A DNA stretch of 64,000 bases. Source: Marinobacter qingdaonensis. Its GTDB lineage: Bacteria; Pseudomonadota; Gammaproteobacteria; Pseudomonadales; Oleiphilaceae. Positions 59,190 through 64,000 of the stretch are shown one piece after another; the first letter of the stretch is position 1; each line of letters begins with the position of its first letter. The notes beneath the pieces were generated by a model. It saw only the letters and a list, made by a program, of their open reading frames with translations, was not told the origin of the DNA and did no database searches. Both the position numbers and the translations under genes were made by a program. The stretch is taken from the NCBI RefSeq assembly GCF_034555935.1, contig NZ_JAYDCJ010000003.1, positions 2,852,001-2,916,000 on the forward strand, in the 5' to 3' direction.

Positions 59190-60008
59190 TTACTGGCGAA
59201 CCAGCCGATCGCCGGGCTCGTGGCCGGGTTCCGTCGCCCGCCAGGGGTTGATGTCGAGCCCGCCGCGCCGGGTGTAACGGGCACAAACCATCAGCCGCTC
59301 CGGCCGGCACCGCGCCATCAGATCGGTAAACACCGTTTCCACGCAATGCTCGTGAAAGTCCTGCTTCTGACGAAAACTGACCACGTAGCGGAGCAGCCCG
59401 GCCCGATCCAGTTTCGGCCCGGTGTAGCTGATCATCAGAGTGGCCCAGTCGGGCTGACCGGTGACCGGACAGTTGCTCTTGAGCAGGTGCGAACAGAGTT
59501 GCTCGGTCACCACCTCGGTGCCAGCGGTCAGGGAGTCGGGCGCGTATTCGTACACCGGATCACTCACCGTTTCGTCGTCGATCAACTCGAAGCCGGTCGG
59601 GCGGCCCGGCGCCGCGCCTGCCTCGTCGACGCTTTTCATCGATACCTGGACCGCGGCACCACAGGCGCTGGACAGATCGCTGACCAGGGTGTCCGCCACC
59701 TGCTCCGGCGACGAGAAGCGGGTCTGGTTGAACGAGTTCAGGTACAGCTTGAGCGACTTGGATTCTACAATTGCCGGTGATGCCGCGGGAAAGCGGATCT
59801 CGGCCCAGGCCACCGCCGGTACGCCGGAGGGTTTCAGCCAGGACACTTCCCAGGCTTGCCACATATCCTCACCGAACCAGGGCCAACGGCCATCCTCCAG
59901 ACCCAGGCGCCGACGGTTTTCCTCCCGGGCCACGGGGAACAGCAGGGATGGATCGTAGCGATCCGGGTAATCGCTGGCCTTTCCCAGCGGTGCATCATTG
60001 AGCGCCAT
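59190..60008 (-). CDS. queF: NADPH-dependent 7-cyano-7-deazaguanine reductase
   Basis: Reduces preQ0 to preQ1 in queuosine synthesis. 272 residues, the long two-domain (YqcD) form. The QueF motif ESKSLKLYLNSFNQTRF is present, as are the catalytic Cys in KSNCPVTGQPDWATLMISY and the Glu/His region in RQKQDFHEHCVE. ATG 60008. It converges on the cyclase gene and follows the ABC-2 exporter genes by 15 bases. Confidence 0.96.
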   Translation of the reverse strand: MALNDAPLGKASDYPDRYDPSLLFPVAREENRRRLGLEDGRWPWFGEDMWQAWEVSWLKPSGVPAVAWAEIRFPAASPAIVESKSLKLYLNSFNQTRFSSPEQVADTLVSDLSSACGAAVQVSMKSVDEAGAAPGRPTGFELIDDETVSDPVYEYAPDSLTAGTEVVTEQLCSHLLKSNCPVTGQPDWATLMISYTGPKLDRAGLLRYVVSFRQKQDFHEHCVETVFTDLMARCRPERLMVCARYTRRGGLDINPWRATEPGHEPGDRLVRQ

Positions 60009-60023
60009 AAAGCTTTCCAGAAA

Positions 60024-60797
60024 TCAGTGACGAATGCCCTTGCCGCGAGCCAGCATCCGAAGCGAGATGGCCGCAAGCACAACGATAAAGACCAGAATCA
60101 TACCAAGAGAGACGAACGGATTAACGTCCGAGACCCCAAGAATGCCGTAGCGGAACCCGTTCACCATGTACAGAATCGGGTTGGCCATGGACACGCCCTG
60201 CCAGAACTCCGGCAGCAGATCGATGCTGTAGAACACCCCGCCCAGGTAAGTCAGCGGCGTGAGCACGAAGGTGGGCACAATGGAAATGTCGTCGAACTTG
60301 GTCGCCAGCATGGCATTGATGAAGCCACCCAGGGCAAACAGCGCCGAGGTCAGGAACACCGTCGCCACCATCATTGGCAGACTGTGGATGGTCAGGTTGG
60401 TGAACGCCAGGGACAGCAGGGTCACGATCAGGCCAATGCCCAGACCGCGGGCCATGCCACCACACACGTAGCCGGCCAGGATCACCCAGTTTGGCACCGG
60501 TGACACCAGCAGCTCTTCGATGCTGCGCTGGAACTTCATGGAAAAGAAGGACGACACCACGTTCGCGTAGGAATTGGTGATCACCGCCATCATGATCAGG
60601 CCGGGCACGATGAAGGCCATGTAGTCGAAACCGCCCATCTGGCCGATGCGGGAGCCGATCAGGTTGCCGAAGATGATGAAGTACAGGGTCATGGTGACCG
60701 CCGGCGGCAACAGGGTCTGGGCCCAGATGCGCGTGAACCGGCGGATCTCCCGAACCACAATAGTGTTGAAAGCCGTCATCAGCGCCTGAATCTTCAT
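60024..60797 (-). CDS. ABC-2 type transporter permease (YadH-like)
   Basis: 257 residues with six membrane helices and the ABC-2 signature region VSPVPNWVILAGYVCGGMAR. It resembles YadH of E. coli; the substrate is unknown. The start (MKIQALMTAFNTIVVREIRR) is the family form. Its ATG overlaps the stop of the ATPase gene as ATGA, so the two subunits are coupled. Confidence 0.92.
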   Translation of the reverse strand: MKIQALMTAFNTIVVREIRRFTRIWAQTLLPPAVTMTLYFIIFGNLIGSRIGQMGGFDYMAFIVPGLIMMAVITNSYANVVSSFFSMKFQRSIEELLVSPVPNWVILAGYVCGGMARGLGIGLIVTLLSLAFTNLTIHSLPMMVATVFLTSALFALGGFINAMLATKFDDISIVPTFVLTPLTYLGGVFYSIDLLPEFWQGVSMANPILYMVNGFRYGILGVSDVNPFVSLGMILVFIVVLAAISLRMLARGKGIRH

Positions 60798-61744
60798 GCC
60801 ACGCCCTCCAGGCCCTTACGCGACTCCGCGGCGTTTTCCTGAACCATCCGGATAAACAGCTCCTCCAGGCGGTTGGCCTTGGTCCTCATGCTCACCACCT
60901 TGATCCCCAGGCGGTCGAGCTGGACAAAGACCTCGTTCAGGCCCTGCCCCTTCTCGACGTCCACTTCCAGGGCGCCCTCGCCGTCCAGGCGGGTGACAAA
61001 TCCGTCCAGAGCGGGCGCGGCCTCCAGCAGGGATGCGGTATCGAGCACGAAGGTTTCCACGCTCAGTTCCTGCAGCAGGTCCCGCTTGCTGGTGTTTTTC
61101 AGGATCTTGCCGTGGTCGATGATGGCGATGTTGCGGCACAGCGCCTCGGCTTCCTCCAGGTAATGCGTGGTCAGGATGATGGTGGTGCCCTGGCGGTTCA
61201 TTTCCTCCAGAAACGTCCACATGGACCGGCGCAGTTCGATGTCCACCCCGGCGGTCGGCTCATCGAGAATCAGCAGACGGGGTTCGTGCACCAGCGCCCG
61301 GGCGATCATCAAGCGGCGTTTCATCCCGCCCGAGAGCATCCGCGCCGGCGTATCCCGCTTCTCCCACAGCCCCAGCTTCTTCAGGTATTTTTCCGCCGAC
61401 ACCGACGCCCGCTTCAGCGGGATACCGTAGTAGCCGGCCTGGGTGGTCACGATGTCGAACACCTTTTCAAACTGATTGAAATTGAACTCCTGCGGTACCA
61501 CGCCGAGGTTGAGCTTGGCGTCCGACAAGTGGGTGTCGATGTCGTTGCCAAACACCCGGACCTTGCCCGCGGACTTGTTCACCAGCGAGGAGACAATGCC
61601 CAGAGTGGTCGACTTGCCGGCTCCGTTCGGGCCCAGCAATGCGAAAAAGTCACCCTCGGCGACATGGAGATCGATGCCCTTGAGGGCTTCAAATCCATCA
61701 CCGTAGGTTTTGGTCAAACCTTCAATGTCCAGCGCGTGGGTCAT
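60794..61744 (-). CDS. ABC transporter ATP-binding protein (YadG-like)
   Basis: 316 residues. Walker A ALLGPNGAGKSTT, Q-loop VVPQEFNFN, signature MLSGGMKRRLMIARALVHEP, Walker B LLILDEPTAGVD and the switch His in ILTTHYLEEAEAL are all intact. A C-terminal extension (about 225-316) is typical of YadG-type exporters. ATG 61744 follows AGGA by 6 bases; 37 further upstream codons are not conserved. It forms an exporter with the next gene. Confidence 0.94.
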   Translation of the reverse strand: MTHALDIEGLTKTYGDGFEALKGIDLHVAEGDFFALLGPNGAGKSTTLGIVSSLVNKSAGKVRVFGNDIDTHLSDAKLNLGVVPQEFNFNQFEKVFDIVTTQAGYYGIPLKRASVSAEKYLKKLGLWEKRDTPARMLSGGMKRRLMIARALVHEPRLLILDEPTAGVDIELRRSMWTFLEEMNRQGTTIILTTHYLEEAEALCRNIAIIDHGKILKNTSKRDLLQELSVETFVLDTASLLEAAPALDGFVTRLDGEGALEVDVEKGQGLNEVFVQLDRLGIKVVSMRTKANRLEELFIRMVQENAAESRKGLEGVA

Positions 61745-61922
61745 AGTCGATCCTGCGGTTCTGACGGATGGCCACCCCAATCCAAGACTGGACAGGGCTG
61801 ATATGTAGATTGCTAGTGATTGTGGCAACTGTCGGTATTTCAAGGGCGGGAGCACCGGTTCCCGGCCCCGCTGAAAGGCTGAAAGTGCGACGGGTTTCCC
61901 GATACCGGTCAGGCGCCATCCC

Positions 61923-61928
61923 TATAAT
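61923..61928 (+). promoter_or_regulatory. -10 element upstream of the lipoprotein gene
   Basis: A perfect TATAAT lies 79 bases before the lipoprotein ATG, but no good -35 is visible at 16-18 bases spacing, so it may need an activator. Confidence 0.4.
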
Positions 61929-62006
61929 GCGGTTACAACAATTTACAAACGATCAGCCGCGCCCTCGCTGCGGACCGGCTGACGCGACGGGAATGTACGA
62001 TACACC

Positions 62007-63125
62007 ATGAGATCCGTTCACCTGACCCGACTGTTACTCACCCTCGTTGCGGCGGCGGCCCTGTCCGGCTGCCTCGATGACGGCAGCTCCGGAAGCGATG
62101 ACGCCAGCGTCGGCCGCCTGAATTATAACGGCTTCGAAGGCCTGAGTTACCAGACCGCCAGCCAGAGCGGCACCACCAATATCGAAGGTGAATTTCGCTA
62201 CTACCCGGGCGAAACCCTGAGCTTTCGGGTGGGCGACCTGGCCCTTGTCGACGGCGTGCCGGCCCAGGAGTTCGTCACGCCCCTGGAGTTCTACGCCGAT
62301 GTGCGCGCCGCGCTGGCCAATCCCGCGTTCGACGACGAGGGCTTGAGCACCCACACCCTGACCGAGCAACAGCTGCTGAGCGACCCGACGCTCAGAAACC
62401 TCACCCGCTTCCTGATGGCCCTGAACTGGACCGAAAACGTGCGCGAGGGCGAGGGCATCGAAATCCGGGAGCGGGTGATCCAACAGCTGAACGCCGCGCT
62501 GCCCGGCCTGAGTGGGCCCATCGATTTTACCGTCAGTGAGCAGGCCTTCGCGGCGCAGGAAGAGAACCCATCACCGGCGAACCAGCTATTGGCTGAAATT
62601 TGCTTCTATCCGGCGGACGACGAGCGCTGCACCCTGCCACCGACCCTGGCCGACATTGACGCGGCGCCGCCCCGCCCTGAGAACGACGAGGATCGGGATC
62701 CGGAGATCGACTACCGGGAGGACCTGGAAGCGAAACGGGAGCGCATACTCGACGCCAAACGCAGCCTGGAGGACATTGATGCAGAGGATGCCCGGACCTA
62801 CCTCACGCGGGAGCTAAAGGCCATCTCCACCGTCATTGCCAATCGCTATTACCTGAACGAGGATGTCATCAGTCACCCGGCCGAGGATACCGACCTCAAG
62901 TCGGTGTCCATTCGGCGCATCGGGGGGGCCGCCAACCTGGCCGAAGTCGAGGCGATCAGCACCCGACCGGTCGAGGTTGTGGTCAATGCCACCAGTTGGC
63001 AGGAGGCCGACGTGGAGTACTTCGTGGCCGGAGACGCCGGCGGGGAGTCGGAACTGGTGGTCAGCTTCCGGCCGGATGACACCTATCGCTGGGTGCGCAA
63101 GCAGCTCCGGGTGCTCATCCGCTGA
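62007..63125 (+). CDS. Lipoprotein of unknown function
   Basis: 372 residues that I cannot assign. The signal peptide ends in lipobox AALSGC (Cys near residue 22), followed by a Gly/Ser/Asp-rich linker that favours outer-membrane sorting. A segment of about 35 residues (GLSYQTASQSGTTNIEGEF, then RYYPGETLSFRVGDLAL) resembles a beta-sandwich repeat seen in other lipoproteins of marine gammaproteobacteria. A helical, strongly acidic middle part and a C-terminal beta region (VEVVVNATSWQEADVEYFVA) follow. Two Cys (near 200 and 208) may form a disulfide. It overlaps the convergent HD-GYP gene by 11 bases. Confidence 0.8.
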   Translation: MRSVHLTRLLLTLVAAAALSGCLDDGSSGSDDASVGRLNYNGFEGLSYQTASQSGTTNIEGEFRYYPGETLSFRVGDLALVDGVPAQEFVTPLEFYADVRAALANPAFDDEGLSTHTLTEQQLLSDPTLRNLTRFLMALNWTENVREGEGIEIRERVIQQLNAALPGLSGPIDFTVSEQAFAAQEENPSPANQLLAEICFYPADDERCTLPPTLADIDAAPPRPENDEDRDPEIDYREDLEAKRERILDAKRSLEDIDAEDARTYLTRELKAISTVIANRYYLNEDVISHPAEDTDLKSVSIRRIGGAANLAEVEAISTRPVEVVVNATSWQEADVEYFVAGDAGGESELVVSFRPDDTYRWVRKQLRVLIR

Positions 63126-64000
63126 CCAGCCGGCCCAGGGACCAGCGGGATTCCGCGCCGGTCACATCGTATTGGGACGGATCCAGGCCTTCGGCGCCGT
63201 GGGGAAGGCATTCGCGGATCGCCACCGACTCCGAGGCGTCCCGGCTTTCGTTGAACTTCGCCAGATCGACGATTTTGGCGGTCTTCATCGGCAGCTGGTT
63301 GCTGTCCGTCATGACCATCACCCGCGGCCACAGCCGCCGTTCCGGCGAATGGGAGACCACCACGCCGCGCTGGCCATCGGTGAGCTCGACCAGGCTGCCG
63401 GTGGGATAGATTCCGATGGCCTGGATGAAGCTCTCCACCAGATCTTCCTGAAACTCTATGTTGCGCATCTCATACAGCAAGGACACCGCTTTGTCCGGCG
63501 TCATCGGCAACGCCGACTCCCTGGGGCCAATCAGGGACTCGAAAAATTCGGCGATACCAGCCACCTTGGCCAGCAGTGGAATCCGGTCACCACGAATACC
63601 CTCGGGAAAGCCGGACCCGTTGTGCCGCTCCCGGTGCCCCTGAACGACGCTTAAGACCGCACGGGACAGGCCACTGTCGGCGAGCATGGCCGAGCCCTTG
63701 GCCACGTATTCCCGGTACTGGGCGAACTCTTCGGCGTTCAGCTGGCCTTCCCGGCGCAGCAGATCCCGAGGCAGTGCACTCTTACCAACCTGGGACAGCA
63801 GGCAACCGAGCCCCAGGTGATTCAGCAGCCCCTCGTTCAAACCCAGGTGGCGACCGCACACCAGCGCCCAGACCGAGGCATTGAGTGCGTGCCGGTACAG
63901 GTAGTCGTCGTGTTGCCGGGTACGGCTCAGCCAGAGCAAGGCGTCCGGCTGGCGCACCACGCTGCTGACCATCTTGCTGGTCAGCTCCGCAATGGGCTTG
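63115..64000 (-). CDS. Degenerate HD-GYP-like protein (N-terminus beyond window)
   Basis: At least 294 residues, open to the window edge. The region HALNASVWALVCGRHLGLNE to HRERHNGSGFPEGIRGDRIP is a recognisable HD-GYP c-di-GMP phosphodiesterase fold. The metal-binding HD dyad that normally reads LLHDIGK is LLSQVGK here, and the HHERxDGxGYP motif is HRERHNGSGFP, so several metal ligands are missing. Catalysis is doubtful; a binding or sensory role is possible. The missing N-terminal part may contain a DUF3391-type domain. Inferred from motif reading. Confidence 0.8.
   Translation of the reverse strand, partial: KPIAELTSKMVSSVVRQPDALLWLSRTRQHDDYLYRHALNASVWALVCGRHLGLNEGLLNHLGLGCLLSQVGKSALPRDLLRREGQLNAEEFAQYREYVAKGSAMLADSGLSRAVLSVVQGHRERHNGSGFPEGIRGDRIPLLAKVAGIAEFFESLIGPRESALPMTPDKAVSLLYEMRNIEFQEDLVESFIQAIGIYPTGSLVELTDGQRGVVVSHSPERRLWPRVMVMTDSNQLPMKTAKIVDLAKFNESRDASESVAIRECLPHGAEGLDPSQYDVTGAESRWSLGRLVSG

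Overview
The window reads as the chromosome of a marine-type gammaproteobacterium, most likely Marinobacter or a close relative. This is inferred from gene content and order, not from a database search. Supporting signs are high G+C, a fadBA operon with a PsrA-like operator, the order trmJ-cysE-iscR-iscS then ndk-rlmN-pilF-rodZ-ispG-hisS-yfgM-bamB-der, a complete flgBCDEFGHIJKL cluster behind a sigma-54 promoter, and a MASE2 adenylate cyclase. I see no prophage, insertion sequence, CRISPR array or integrative element. Nearly all of the sequence is core genome, in tightly packed operons.

Layout. 1-2757: sdhC-sdhD-sdhA (leftward; sdhA leaves the window) diverges from gltA, so TCA-cycle genes share a control region. 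2892-4155: a small exported protein and a 3-hydroxyisobutyrate-dehydrogenase-family gene. 4247-6883: topA. 7155-10511: fadB-fadA (leftward). 10954-12349: an unrecognised secreted helical protein and a universal stress protein. 12405-15807: MOSC protein, Uup and a cysteine-cluster protein (leftward). 15942-19225: tRNA-Gly, an L,D-transpeptidase-like protein, DUF924, a CbiX-like chelatase, a TIGR01777 epimerase and tRNA-Glu. 19252-19410: a 52-codon membrane protein resembling CcoM, with a perfect FNR/Anr-type palindrome upstream. 19672-25485: a dual GGDEF-EAL protein followed by ackA-pta. 25513-33155: der, bamB, yfgM, hisS, ispG, rodZ and pilF. 33195-38241: rlmN, ndk, iscS, iscR, cysE and trmJ. 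38426-39226: a SuhB homologue that has lost metal-binding residues. 39300-45045: tRNA-Leu, queA, tgt, yajC, secD and secF. 45127-56471: the flagellar rod, hook and ring genes flgB to flgL. 56702-64000: a nitroreductase, an Mpo1-like protein coupled to a class III cyclase, queF, an ABC-2 exporter, a lipoprotein and a degenerate HD-GYP protein that leaves the window.

Functional themes are central carbon flow (sdh, gltA, fadBA, ackA-pta), envelope building and secretion (bamB, yfgM, secDF-yajC, rodZ, pilF), translation and tRNA modification (hisS, rlmN, trmJ, queA, tgt, queF and three tRNAs), motility, and second-messenger signalling (c-di-GMP and cAMP).

No wholly new multigene system was evident. 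The most unusual items are: an isc locus reduced to iscR-iscS, with an IscS lacking the usual C-terminal tail; the SuhB pseudoenzyme at the suhB locus; the CcoM-like small gene with its Anr-type box; an HD-GYP protein without its HD dyad; and a low-G+C patch inside flgL.
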